Of a stretch of DNA of 15,155 nt, positions 1 through 8,194 are shown in pieces. The stretch's first letter is position 1. Each line of letters starts with the position of its first letter. The DNA is from JAFLUQ01 sp964442035. GTDB taxonomy: Bacteria; Bacillota; Clostridia; UMGS1883. A model generated the notes under the pieces. The model had not been told where the DNA came from. It saw nothing but the letters and a program-made list of their open reading frames with translations, and ran no database searches. The position numbers and the translations under genes were made by a program. The stretch is from NCBI GenBank assembly GCA_964442035.1, contig CAYTWZ010000041.1:1-15155 (forward strand), given 5' to 3'.

Positions 1-23
1 AATGAATGAATTAAAATTAATGC

Positions 24-52
24 TTGACAGCGAACAAAAGTTCGTATATAAT
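24..52 (+). promoter_or_regulatory. Consensus sigma-A promoter of the uvrBA operon
   Basis: The -35 hexamer TTGACA (24-29) and the -10 hexamer TATAAT (47-52) both match consensus exactly and are separated by exactly 17 bases. Transcription would be expected to begin about 58-60. The leader would then be only about 13-15 bases and would begin at the ribosome binding site. So strong a promoter fits a gene that is held off by a repressor and fully released on DNA damage. Confidence 0.93.
31..44. promoter_or_regulatory. LexA (SOS) box inside the uvrB promoter
   Basis: CGAAC-AAAA-GTTCG is a perfect dyad matching the Gram-positive LexA/DinR operator core CGAACN4GTTCG. It lies entirely in the spacer between -35 and -10, so bound LexA would block RNA polymerase directly. 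I found no second GAACN4GTTC dyad when reading the rest of the window. The match to the operator is seen directly; repression by LexA is inferred from the well-known SOS control of uvrB in Firmicutes. Confidence 0.93.
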
Positions 53-57
53 GATAC

Positions 58-69
58 AGGGAAGTGATC
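58..69 (+). promoter_or_regulatory. Extended ribosome binding site that sets the uvrB start
   Basis: The bases GGGAAGTGATC (59-69) match 9 of 11 positions of AGGAGGTGATC, the complement of the 16S rRNA 3' end. The core lies 8 bases before the ATG at 73. A GTG at 64 in the same frame lies inside this site and so is unlikely to be the initiator. This supports the ATG at 73. Confidence 0.85.
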
Positions 70-72
70 AGA

Positions 73-2016
73 ATGGATTTTCAGCTTGTTTCGGACTACA
101 AGCCATTTGGAGATCAGCCGGCCGCCATCGAGAGCCTTGTAAAAGGAGTGCGCAACGGATATAAGGCTCAGACACTGATGGGCGTTACCGGCAGCGGCAA
201 GACCTTTACAATTGCCAATGTGATCGAGCGGGTAAACCGCCCCACTCTTGTCCTTGCTCACAACAAGACTCTTGCGGCACAGCTTTGCAGTGAGCTTAAG
301 GAGTTTTTCCCAAACAACGCGGTGGAATATTTTGTCAGCTTTTACGACTATTATCAGCCTGAGGCATATATCGCCTCAAGCGATACCTATATTGAAAAAG
401 ACGCTCAGACCAACGAGGAAATAGACAAGCTCCGCCACAGCGCCACCAGCGCCCTGTTTGAACGCCGGGATGTGATAGTGGTGGCTTCCGTGAGCTGTAT
501 TTACGGCTTGGGCGATCCAAACGAATACAGAAGCATGGTTTTGTCTTTGCGCCCCGGACAAAGGAGGGATCGTGACGAGGTGATCGCCCGTTTGATCGAA
601 ATGCAGTATCAGCGCAACGACATAAATTTTGTGAGAGGAAAGTTCCGGGTTCGGGGCGACGTGCTGGAAATTATTCCGGCCAATACGGAGAAAAACGCCA
701 TTAGAATTGAGTTCTTCGGGGACGAGGTCGATCGCATTACCGAGATCGACTCCCTGACGGGCGAGATACTTGGCAATCGCAGTCATGTGGCCATATTCCC
801 GGCGTCCCACTATGCCACATCCGGCGACAGGCTTAAGGCTGCCGTGGTAGGTATCAAGGCTGAGCTGGAGACAAGGCTTAAGGAGCTCAGGGAGGCGAAC
901 AAGCTGGTTGAGGCTCAACGCCTTGAGGAACGCACCAATTACGATATAGAGATGATGGGTGAGGTGGGCTATTGCAGCGGTATCGAAAACTATTCCCGCC
1001 ATATCAGCGGACGCCCGGCCGGAAGCCCGCCCTATACGCTGCTTGACTATTTTCCGGAGGATTTTCTCCTTGTTGTGGACGAAAGTCATGCCACAATTCC
1101 ACAGGTGCGGGCCATGTACGCCGGAGACAGGAGCCGCAAGCAGAACCTTGTGGACTACGGCTTCCGTCTGCCATCGGCCCTTGACAACAGGCCCCTTAAT
1201 TTTCAGGAATTTGAGGATCATCTTAATCAGACGATCTACGTCAGCGCGACCCCGGCGGAGTATGAGCGGAAGCTTTCCGAAAATATTGTCCGGCAGGTCA
1301 TACGCCCCACGGGACTTTTGGATCCGGAGATCAATGTCCGCCCCGTAAAGGGTCAGATCGACGACCTCCTTGGGGAAATTTTTGCGCGTGCCGACAGGAA
1401 GGAACGGGTGCTTGTGACTACCTTGACCAAAAAGATGGCCGAGGATCTGACGGATTATCTGCGTACAATGGGCGTGAAGGTAAAATATATGCATTCAGAT
1501 GTGGAAACACTGGAACGTATGGAGATAGTTAGAGATCTGAGGCTTGGGGTATTTGACGTGCTTGTGGGTATAAATCTGCTGCGCGAGGGGCTTGACCTGC
1601 CGGAGGTGTCACTTGTGGCTATATTAGACGCGGACAAGGAGGGCTTTCTTCGCAGCGAGACTTCTCTGATACAGACTATTGGCCGCGCGGCCCGTAATGT
1701 AAACGGCAAGGTAATTATGTACGCCGACAGCGAGACTGAATCTATGAAGAGGGCTATCGGAGAGACTAATCGACGCCGTGAAATTCAGCACAAATACAAT
1801 GTAGAACATAATATAACTCCCAAGGGTATCAAAAAGGCGGTAAGCGAGGTTATTGCCGCTGTGAAGCCCGGGGAGGATGAACAGGAAAAGGCGGAACCGA
1901 CTCTTGTAATCGCCAAGCTGACCAACGAGATGCATCAGGCTGCACAGGAGCTGCGGTTTGAGGACGCGGCAAAGCTGCGTGACAAGATAAAGAGATTAAA
2001 AGGTGAGAGACATTGA
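73..2016 (+). CDS. uvrB: UvrB, excision nuclease subunit B (helicase-like damage verifier)
   Basis: UvrB is loaded onto DNA by UvrA, opens the helix, verifies the lesion and recruits UvrC for incision in nucleotide excision repair. The product is 647 residues from the ATG at 73, close to the family norm of about 660. Visible elements are Walker A GVTGSGKT (37-44), the beta-hairpin that threads between the strands with its YFVSFYDYYQPEAY stretch (from 86), the helicase motif VVDESH (335-340), the late helicase motifs around LREGLDLPE and QTIGRAARN, and a C-terminal UVR motif (about 612-644) used to contact UvrA and UvrC. The frame is open back to a GTG at 64, but that codon sits in the ribosome binding site, and known homologues begin close to the F-x-LVS-x-Y motif. 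The gene stands first in an SOS-controlled operon and overlaps uvrA by 4 bases. Confidence 0.98.
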   Translation: MDFQLVSDYKPFGDQPAAIESLVKGVRNGYKAQTLMGVTGSGKTFTIANVIERVNRPTLVLAHNKTLAAQLCSELKEFFPNNAVEYFVSFYDYYQPEAYIASSDTYIEKDAQTNEEIDKLRHSATSALFERRDVIVVASVSCIYGLGDPNEYRSMVLSLRPGQRRDRDEVIARLIEMQYQRNDINFVRGKFRVRGDVLEIIPANTEKNAIRIEFFGDEVDRITEIDSLTGEILGNRSHVAIFPASHYATSGDRLKAAVVGIKAELETRLKELREANKLVEAQRLEERTNYDIEMMGEVGYCSGIENYSRHISGRPAGSPPYTLLDYFPEDFLLVVDESHATIPQVRAMYAGDRSRKQNLVDYGFRLPSALDNRPLNFQEFEDHLNQTIYVSATPAEYERKLSENIVRQVIRPTGLLDPEINVRPVKGQIDDLLGEIFARADRKERVLVTTLTKKMAEDLTDYLRTMGVKVKYMHSDVETLERMEIVRDLRLGVFDVLVGINLLREGLDLPEVSLVAILDADKEGFLRSETSLIQTIGRAARNVNGKVIMYADSETESMKRAIGETNRRREIQHKYNVEHNITPKGIKKAVSEVIAAVKPGEDEQEKAEPTLVIAKLTNEMHQAAQELRFEDAAKLRDKIKRLKGERH

Positions 2017-4877
2017 ACAATATTAACACGGGGGCGGATGTCCGCCCAAAGGAAAACAAGCTTATAATCAAGGGAGCGAGGGAAAACAATCTTAAAAACA
2101 TAGACCTTGAGATCCCGCGGGACAAGCTGGTGGTTTTTACGGGAGTTTCCGGCAGCGGAAAGACCTCTTTGGCATTTGACACGATATATGCCGAGGGTCA
2201 GCGCCGGTATGTGGAATCCCTGTCCGCATATGCCCGTATGTTTTTGGGCCAGATGGAAAAGCCGGATGTGGACTATATCGAGGGTCTGAGTCCGGCGATA
2301 AGCATTGATCAGAAAACAACTAACAAAAATCCCCGTTCCACAGTGGGGACGGTGACGGAGATATATGATTATCTGCGTCTGCTTTATGCCCGTGTGGGAA
2401 TTCCGCATTGTCCAAAATGCGGCAAGGAGATCAAGCAGCAGTCTGTTGACCAGATCGCGGATCAGGTGCTTTCCCTTGACGAGGGAAGCCGTCTGCACAT
2501 TCTTGCCCCTGTTATCAGGGCAAAAAAGGGCGAGCACATAAAGGTGCTTGATGACGCGAAAAAAAGCGGTTATGTCCGTGTGAGAGTGGACGGTCATATG
2601 TATGAGCTGAGTGAGGATATAGCTCTTGAAAAGAACAAGAAGCACAACATCGAGATAGTTGTGGACAGACTTGTTGTACGTCAGGACATACGCAAGCGCC
2701 TCACCGACTCATTGGAGCTGTCTCTCCACCTTGGGGGAGGAATTGTCATTGTCCTTAACGGCGAGGAGGAATTGACATTTTCCCAGAATTATGCCTGCCC
2801 CGATTGCGGAATAAGCATTGATGAGCTTTCGCCGCGTACCTTTTCCTTCAACAGTCCGTTCGGAGCTTGTCCCCAGTGCAGCGGTCTGGGTCTGCTTAAG
2901 CGGGTGGATCCGTCCCTTGTGCTGGTAAGTGACGAGCTTTCGGTGCTGGAGGGAGCTTTTTCGGTCAGCGGCTGGAGGGCCGCTGACAAGGAGGACAGCA
3001 TTGCCAACGCTTACTACCGGGCAATGGCCAAAAAATACAACTTCCGCCTTGATGTTCCTGTAAAGACCCTTCCCAAGGAGATAATTGACCTGTTCCTTTT
3101 CGGCACCAAGGGGGAGCTTTTGGACATAGAATACCGAAAAAACGGCAAGGTGCAGTACCACCGTGCCCCGTTTGAGGGCTTAGTGAACAATCTTCAGCGC
3201 CGCTATAACGAGACGGACAGCGAGTGGGCCAAAATGGATATCGAGCCTCTTATGCGTGAGATCGAGTGTAACGTTTGCCACGGCAAACGCCTTAAAAAGG
3301 AAAGTCTGGCTGTTACTGTGGGAGGCAAAAACATTGACGAGGTCTGCTCAATGGCTGTGACAGAGGAATTGGAATTTTTCAAGGGACTTACCTTTGGCCG
3401 CAACGATTCCATCATTGCGGAACAAATTCTTAAGGAGATCAATGCCCGCCTTGGATTTTTGCAGAATGTGGGTCTTGAATACCTGACACTTTCCCGAAGC
3501 GCGGGTACGCTTTCCGGCGGCGAGGCCCAGCGCATACGCCTCGCCACCCAGATCGGCTCCGGCCTTGTCGGAGTGCTGTACATTTTGGACGAGCCCAGCA
3601 TCGGACTTCACCAGCGGGACAACAACAAGCTTCTCACCGCTCTGAAAAATCTGCGGGATATGGGTAATACGCTGATAGTGGTGGAGCATGACGAGGACAC
3701 CATGTACGCGGCGGACTACATTGTAGACGTAGGCCCCGGAGCCGGGTCTCACGGGGGAGAGATTATTGCCACCGGTACTGTGGAGGATATTAAAAACACC
3801 CCCGGGTCGATCACCGGCGATTATCTCAGCGGCAGAAAGCGCATAGACGTGCCGGAAAAGCGTCGGCCTCTGTCTGACCGCTGGCTCAAAATTATCGGCG
3901 CGGCGGAAAACAACCTTAAAAATATCGATGTGCCTATTCCTTTGGGCAGGTTTGTTTGTGTGACGGGAGTATCCGGCAGCGGAAAGAGCTCACTGGTAAA
4001 CGAGATATTGGGCAAACGGCTGAGCTGTGAGCTTAACCACAGCCATGCCATTCCGGGAAAGCACCGGGGCATGGAGGGGATAGATCAGCTTGACAAGGTA
4101 ATCAACATTGATCAGTCACCTATCGGTCGTACTCCGCGCTCCAATCCGGCCACTTATACCGGTGTATTTAACGAGATAAGAGAGATTTTCGCGCAAACTC
4201 AGGAGGCCAAGGCACGAGGCTACGGCAGCAGCCGCTTTAGCTTCAATGTGCGAGGCGGACGCTGTGAAGCCTGCTGCGGCGACGGTATCATCAAAATTGA
4301 AATGCACTTTCTCCCTGACGTATATGTTCCCTGCGAGGTATGTAAGGGCAAACGATACAATCGCGAGACCCTTGAAGTAAAATACAAGGGAAAAAGCATA
4401 TTTGACGTGCTTGATATGACTGTGGAGGAGGCTCTTGATTTTTTTGACAGCATTCCCAAAATCAAGCGCAAAATACAAACACTCTATGATGTTGGGCTTG
4501 GTTATATCAAGCTTGGGCAGTCATCTACGACACTTTCCGGCGGCGAAGCACAGCGTGTAAAGCTGGCAACGGAGTTAAGCAGACGCTCCACCGGGCGTAC
4601 CCTGTATATATTGGACGAGCCTACCACCGGCCTACATGTGTCTGATGTGCACAAGCTCATTGAGGTGCTTCAGAGCCTTGTGGATACGGGCAACACAGTA
4701 GTTGTAATCGAGCACAACCTTGACGTGATTAAAACAGCGGACTATATAATTGATCTTGGCCCCGAAGGCGGCAACAGGGGAGGCGAAGTGGTTGCCTCCG
4801 GCACGCCGGAGGAGGTCGCGCTTTGTCCTCAGTCTTATACGGGTCAGTTTTTGAAAGACCTTTTGAAAAAGAACTAA
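2013..4877 (+). CDS. uvrA: UvrA, excision nuclease subunit A (ABC-type damage sensor)
   Basis: UvrA is the dimeric ATPase that scans DNA for bulky lesions and delivers UvrB. The protein has 954 residues, within the normal family range. Half 1 has Walker A GVSGSGKT (44-51), a zinc module with C262, C265, C286 and C289, the ABC signature LSGGEAQR (500-507) and Walker B ILDEP (524-528). Half 2 has Walker A GVSGSGKS (652-659), a zinc module with C751, C754, C774 and C777, signature LSGGEAQR (841-848) and Walker B ILDEP (866-870). The start is TTG at 2013. No other ATG, GTG or TTG lies in frame between it and the conserved N-terminus, and AGGTGAGAG lies just upstream at 2001-2009. TTGA is shared with the uvrB stop, which implies translational coupling. 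No obvious intrinsic terminator follows the gene. Confidence 0.98.
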   Translation: MNNINTGADVRPKENKLIIKGARENNLKNIDLEIPRDKLVVFTGVSGSGKTSLAFDTIYAEGQRRYVESLSAYARMFLGQMEKPDVDYIEGLSPAISIDQKTTNKNPRSTVGTVTEIYDYLRLLYARVGIPHCPKCGKEIKQQSVDQIADQVLSLDEGSRLHILAPVIRAKKGEHIKVLDDAKKSGYVRVRVDGHMYELSEDIALEKNKKHNIEIVVDRLVVRQDIRKRLTDSLELSLHLGGGIVIVLNGEEELTFSQNYACPDCGISIDELSPRTFSFNSPFGACPQCSGLGLLKRVDPSLVLVSDELSVLEGAFSVSGWRAADKEDSIANAYYRAMAKKYNFRLDVPVKTLPKEIIDLFLFGTKGELLDIEYRKNGKVQYHRAPFEGLVNNLQRRYNETDSEWAKMDIEPLMREIECNVCHGKRLKKESLAVTVGGKNIDEVCSMAVTEELEFFKGLTFGRNDSIIAEQILKEINARLGFLQNVGLEYLTLSRSAGTLSGGEAQRIRLATQIGSGLVGVLYILDEPSIGLHQRDNNKLLTALKNLRDMGNTLIVVEHDEDTMYAADYIVDVGPGAGSHGGEIIATGTVEDIKNTPGSITGDYLSGRKRIDVPEKRRPLSDRWLKIIGAAENNLKNIDVPIPLGRFVCVTGVSGSGKSSLVNEILGKRLSCELNHSHAIPGKHRGMEGIDQLDKVINIDQSPIGRTPRSNPATYTGVFNEIREIFAQTQEAKARGYGSSRFSFNVRGGRCEACCGDGIIKIEMHFLPDVYVPCEVCKGKRYNRETLEVKYKGKSIFDVLDMTVEEALDFFDSIPKIKRKIQTLYDVGLGYIKLGQSSTTLSGGEAQRVKLATELSRRSTGRTLYILDEPTTGLHVSDVHKLIEVLQSLVDTGNTVVVIEHNLDVIKTADYIIDLGPEGGNRGGEVVASGTPEEVALCPQSYTGQFLKDLLKKN

Positions 4878-4938
4878 TACACGGAATGTTGAATAGCTTA
4901 CGCTCCCCGCACGCCTTGCAATCTATCGCAAAATTATA

Positions 4939-4967
4939 TTGACATTAATTTATAAATAATGTATAAT
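4939..4967 (+). promoter_or_regulatory. Perfect consensus promoter for the secreted GH43-like gene
   Basis: TTGACA (4939-4944), a 17-base spacer and TATAAT (4962-4967) form an exact sigma-A consensus. Transcription should start about 4974, which excludes the ATG at 4959 (inside the promoter) as initiator. The spacer contains the 10-base palindrome ATTTATAAAT (4948-4957). In such AT-rich DNA this may be chance, but its position would suit an operator. Confidence 0.88.
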
Positions 4968-4990
4968 TTAATTATATATTATATATTAAA

Positions 4991-5003
4991 GAAAGGGATG
5001 ATA
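4991..5003 (+). promoter_or_regulatory. Ribosome binding site that selects the TTG start at 5007
   Basis: GAAAGGGATGAT resembles AGGAGGTGAT. It touches the in-frame ATG at 4998 with no spacing, but lies about 9 bases before the TTG at 5007, measured from the GGG. This spacing argues for TTG 5007. Starting there, the protein begins Met-Lys-Lys, followed at once by a hydrophobic core, as expected of a signal peptide. Confidence 0.7.
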
Positions 5004-5006
5004 AGA

Positions 5007-8000
5007 TTGAAAAAGCTGCTTGGCATTTTTACGGCGGCAACAATGCTTTTGCCCATGTGTACCTACGCGGCCGGGCCGAAGATCACAGTAAACGGAAAAG
5101 AAGCTGAATTCAGTGATGTTGAGGTAATCGACGGTCGAACCTATGTCGCGGCGGAGGAACTGCTTAAATCCTACGAGGCACAGTATGAGATCAAGGGAGA
5201 TACTGTTACTGCGGAAAAGAACGGAGCCGCGGCTGTTGAGAAACTGAAAACCATAGGGGAAAACACCTTCCTTCCTTTGCGTAGTCTTGCGGAAAGCCTT
5301 GGCGGTACAGTATATTGGGACGCAATTACCGGTGACATAAAGGTCGCCATAAGTCTTACAGACGAGGGTGTATTCAACAAGCATTACTACACTGTCTCAA
5401 ACGACGGCAGGAATCTTGATATTGTAGACGGAGGCCTTGTGCTCGCTGCCGAGGAGGACAAGGCAAGCCAGAGCTGGCTTCTTGAAAAGAAGAACGATGG
5501 CTACTATTGCGTTACCAACAAGAACAACGGCAATTCTCCCGATATTCCCGGCGGAGCTACTGATCCGGGGACAAAGCTTATTCAGTACGCGTCAAACAGC
5601 AATGACAATCAGCGTTTTTCATTTGAACCAAAGGACGGATACTGGCTCATCAAGGTAAAGCATTCAGGCCTTTACCTCACTGCTCACGAGGATGGCAGTC
5701 TTACTCAGGAGGAGCTTGACGGCAAGGAGGATCAGCAGTTTGTCCTTGCGTACAGCGGCAAGACGGAAAAAGCTTCCCACGGAGTTGACCCCTCCTTGAA
5801 GGTCGCGGAAAAAACGCCCCTTGACGAGGATCATTATTACAGGGCTGACGGCCTCGGAGACAAGATTACGATTGTTAAAAAGTCCGGCGGACTTGTAGAT
5901 ATAATCGGCGACGAAACAATTTCGGACGTTATGCTTTCGTGGAACGGAGACGGCAGCTACGCCCTCTTGGCAAAGGAGGACGGAAAGAATCTCGGCAGCT
6001 ATGTCTTTGAGGAAGCGGGGGAGAAGGAGAAAGGCTCCGCGCTGGAAAAGCAACCCTACCATAAGACCTATCAGACCATTCAGCAGGACGGCAAATATCT
6101 CAGCCTGACAGATGACGGACTTTGCTTTTCCGATACAAAGACCGTATGGCAGTTTGTTTCCGGCGGAGAGGGCTTTTATGCCGTGACCGAGAAGGAAAGC
6201 GGAAAGTCCATTGATGTACCAAACGTAAGCACCGAACCGGGCGTGGAGCTTATTGCTTACGCGGCGGGCAGCGGCGACAACCAGCGCTTTGCCCTTGAGG
6301 ATGCCGGAGACGGCAAATACCGGATCATGGCTAAGCATTCCTCGCTGTATTTTGCTCAACGGGACGGCAAGCTTATACAGGCTGAGGAAGGAGACGAATT
6401 TACACTTACATACGTGGGTGACAGCGACGCCCTGACCATGGGTGTAACAGCCATGCCCTTCCTTATTGAGGATGAGGAGTATGTGAACAACATTAAGGTA
6501 CAGTGGAACGAGGTTTACGGCGCGTCCCGTTATGATGTTTATCGCGCTGAGGGGGACGGCGAGTACCAATACCTTACCAGCCTTGAGGGACTGTGCATTG
6601 ACGATTACGACCTTAAGATTGGCCAAAGCTACAGCTATAGGGTCGACGCTGTTGATGACAAATATTTTATCGACAGCGCCGAAAGTGAAAAAACCGAAAC
6701 ATATCAGCTTCCTGATATTGAGTTTAACGAATTTTCAAATCTTAAGTCTTCGGGACTTAACCGTCCCAACACCCTTACGGACGGCGAGACATACTTCCGT
6801 CTGTCACACAAGAGCCGTGAGGACGGCGCGGGCGGCTTTGGCTCAATGGTGCTGACTACATCCAAGGATGATATAACCTATGGGGATGAGATGGAGGTGC
6901 TCAGCTTTCAGGATATTCTTGACAGCCCATCCACTGAGGATATCGAGTACTGCGGTTTTGAGAGTATACATTATGTTTACAACCATGAGACAGGAATGCT
7001 TTATATGTGGGCTCATATGGAGGCCAACGGCGGATACGGCTATGCCAGAGTGGCGGTAGCCTACGGCAAGCCCGGCGAGCGTTTCAAGTTCAACTGCTTC
7101 CGTCCTGAGGGAGACGACTCCAGAGATATGGGGATTTTTGTTGACGATGACAACACAGCATACATTATCTGCGCTATACATAATAACGCCGACCTTGCCA
7201 TATACAGGCTTACCGATGACTGGACAGATGTGGAGCGGCGTTCCTGCATTGTAAACTACGGCAAATGGCGTGAGCTTCCCAGTGTACTTAAGAAGGACGG
7301 TATCTATTATTTGTTCCACTCCGGCACAGCAGGCTGGTATCCCACTCAGGGCGGCTACAACACTGCCACCAACTTTGAGGGTCCGTGGTCCGAGCTTCGC
7401 ACCATAGGCAACACCAACACCTTCTCCTCTCAGTCCGGCGGCGTAAGCCACCTTACAGATGGCGGGGACGACGCGCTTATGATATCATATCGCTGGATGT
7501 GGTGGTGGCAGGATGCCACAAACCGTTCCACCCAGAACAGGCTTATGCCTATAACCATATCAAACGGCTACGCTTTCTTTGACTATTATGACCGATTCTA
7601 TTACAACCTTGATGAGGATCTGCTCATTCCTATCCAGAAGGGCCGCATACTATCTCAGTCCAGACCCGTTACAGCGACAAACCGCAACGAGTGGGCGGCT
7701 GATGTAAACGATGGCAACTACAATACTGAATGGGTGGCCGAGAACCAGTGGCCTCAGTCTGTGACTATCAATCTGGAGCAGGTTTATGATCTTAGCGAAA
7801 TGCAGATTTCATGGCGCAGCTATAACGGCTCCGAGGCGTATTACAATTATACCGTTGAGGCCAGCCTTGACGGAGAAAACTGGGAGACTATACTTGATCG
7901 GAGCGAGGGCTACACAGATTACGCCTTTACAATAGACGCGCTGTCCGGCCCGGCTCAGTATGTGAGGGTGAACATTCTTGATACCAACCCTCGCAGCGGT

Positions 8001-8054
8001 GAAAAGGACTCCTACAGTCCCAATATGTATGAGATCAGAATATTAGGCTATTAA
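5007..8054 (+). CDS. Secreted multidomain glycoside hydrolase, GH43 subfamily-24-like (exo-beta-1,3-galactanase type)
   Basis: The product is 1015 residues and is probably exported to degrade plant galactan or arabinogalactan. Domains in order: signal peptide (1 to about 22, cleaved near TYA-A); CuAO-N-like domain (about 24-116); ricin-type beta-trefoil modules (about 124-251 and 350-470) with matching DNQRF motifs and a divergent module between them; Fn3-like domain (about 485-569); five-bladed propeller (about 571-885); CBM32/F5-8C-like domain (about 885-1015). The propeller carries FRPxGxDSRDM, NNAxL and WREL-P motifs typical of GH43_24. By recalled alignment to the fungal enzyme Pc1,3Gal43A, E652, D707, E756 and Q809 correspond to E102, D158, E208 and Q263, with spacings agreeing within two residues. 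That subfamily uses Gln in place of the usual Asp base, and Q809 in SSQSGG fits. The substrate is inferred. The gene has its own promoter and is probably monocistronic. Confidence 0.85.
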   Translation: MKKLLGIFTAATMLLPMCTYAAGPKITVNGKEAEFSDVEVIDGRTYVAAEELLKSYEAQYEIKGDTVTAEKNGAAAVEKLKTIGENTFLPLRSLAESLGGTVYWDAITGDIKVAISLTDEGVFNKHYYTVSNDGRNLDIVDGGLVLAAEEDKASQSWLLEKKNDGYYCVTNKNNGNSPDIPGGATDPGTKLIQYASNSNDNQRFSFEPKDGYWLIKVKHSGLYLTAHEDGSLTQEELDGKEDQQFVLAYSGKTEKASHGVDPSLKVAEKTPLDEDHYYRADGLGDKITIVKKSGGLVDIIGDETISDVMLSWNGDGSYALLAKEDGKNLGSYVFEEAGEKEKGSALEKQPYHKTYQTIQQDGKYLSLTDDGLCFSDTKTVWQFVSGGEGFYAVTEKESGKSIDVPNVSTEPGVELIAYAAGSGDNQRFALEDAGDGKYRIMAKHSSLYFAQRDGKLIQAEEGDEFTLTYVGDSDALTMGVTAMPFLIEDEEYVNNIKVQWNEVYGASRYDVYRAEGDGEYQYLTSLEGLCIDDYDLKIGQSYSYRVDAVDDKYFIDSAESEKTETYQLPDIEFNEFSNLKSSGLNRPNTLTDGETYFRLSHKSREDGAGGFGSMVLTTSKDDITYGDEMEVLSFQDILDSPSTEDIEYCGFESIHYVYNHETGMLYMWAHMEANGGYGYARVAVAYGKPGERFKFNCFRPEGDDSRDMGIFVDDDNTAYIICAIHNNADLAIYRLTDDWTDVERRSCIVNYGKWRELPSVLKKDGIYYLFHSGTAGWYPTQGGYNTATNFEGPWSELRTIGNTNTFSSQSGGVSHLTDGGDDALMISYRWMWWWQDATNRSTQNRLMPITISNGYAFFDYYDRFYYNLDEDLLIPIQKGRILSQSRPVTATNRNEWAADVNDGNYNTEWVAENQWPQSVTINLEQVYDLSEMQISWRSYNGSEAYYNYTVEASLDGENWETILDRSEGYTDYAFTIDALSGPAQYVRVNILDTNPRSGEKDSYSPNMYEIRILGY

Positions 8055-8055
8055 T

Positions 8056-8088
8056 TGACATAAAAAGGATCATATGTGATCCATGTCA
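8056..8088 (+). other. Nested inverted repeat after the GH43-like gene
   Basis: TGACAT (8056-8061) pairs with ATGTCA (8083-8088), and inside it GGATCA (8067-8072) pairs with TGATCC (8077-8082) around a 4-base loop. AAAAA (8062-8066) is bulged on the left. The structure begins one base after the stop codon. It has no T-tract, so it may protect the mRNA end or be part of the termination region; its role is not known. Confidence 0.5.
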
Positions 8089-8096
8089 GACTTGTT

Positions 8097-8128
8097 GGGG
8101 GAACCATTTGTCGGTTCCCTCGACTTTT
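8097..8128 (+). terminator. Probable rho-independent terminator of the GH43-like gene
   Basis: GGGAACC (8099-8105) pairs perfectly with GGTTCCC (8113-8119) around a 7-base loop. The stem extends by one G-T and one G-C pair to 8097/8121. A short T run (8125-8128) follows after GA. The T-tract is weak, so termination may be partial. A further small hairpin, AGGCGC/GCGCCT (8134-8148), lies between this and the next gene. I see no convincing promoter for that gene in 8122-8194, so read-through is possible. Confidence 0.55.
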
Positions 8129-8194
8129 CAATAAGGCGCGCAGCGCCTCCGTATGGCAAAATGTAAATAAGATAATTATACGAGGAGGAATACG

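Noticed and set aside
376..1494. 372-codon open frame on the - strand inside uvrB
   Set aside because: It lies wholly antisense to a certain gene, has no recognisable domain, and arises from the codon pattern of uvrB.
2409..2420. Extra CPKC motif at UvrA residues 133-136, apart from the two zinc modules
   Set aside because: A Cys at this place is, from memory, common in Firmicute UvrA proteins. No second Cys pair is near enough to suggest a new zinc site.
4878..4938. Search for a uvrA terminator
   Set aside because: No hairpin followed by a T run is visible; uvrA may end by another mechanism or downstream.
5664..6626. 320-codon open frame on the - strand inside the GH43-like gene
   Set aside because: It is antisense to a well-supported multidomain protein, and its translation shows no recognisable domain.
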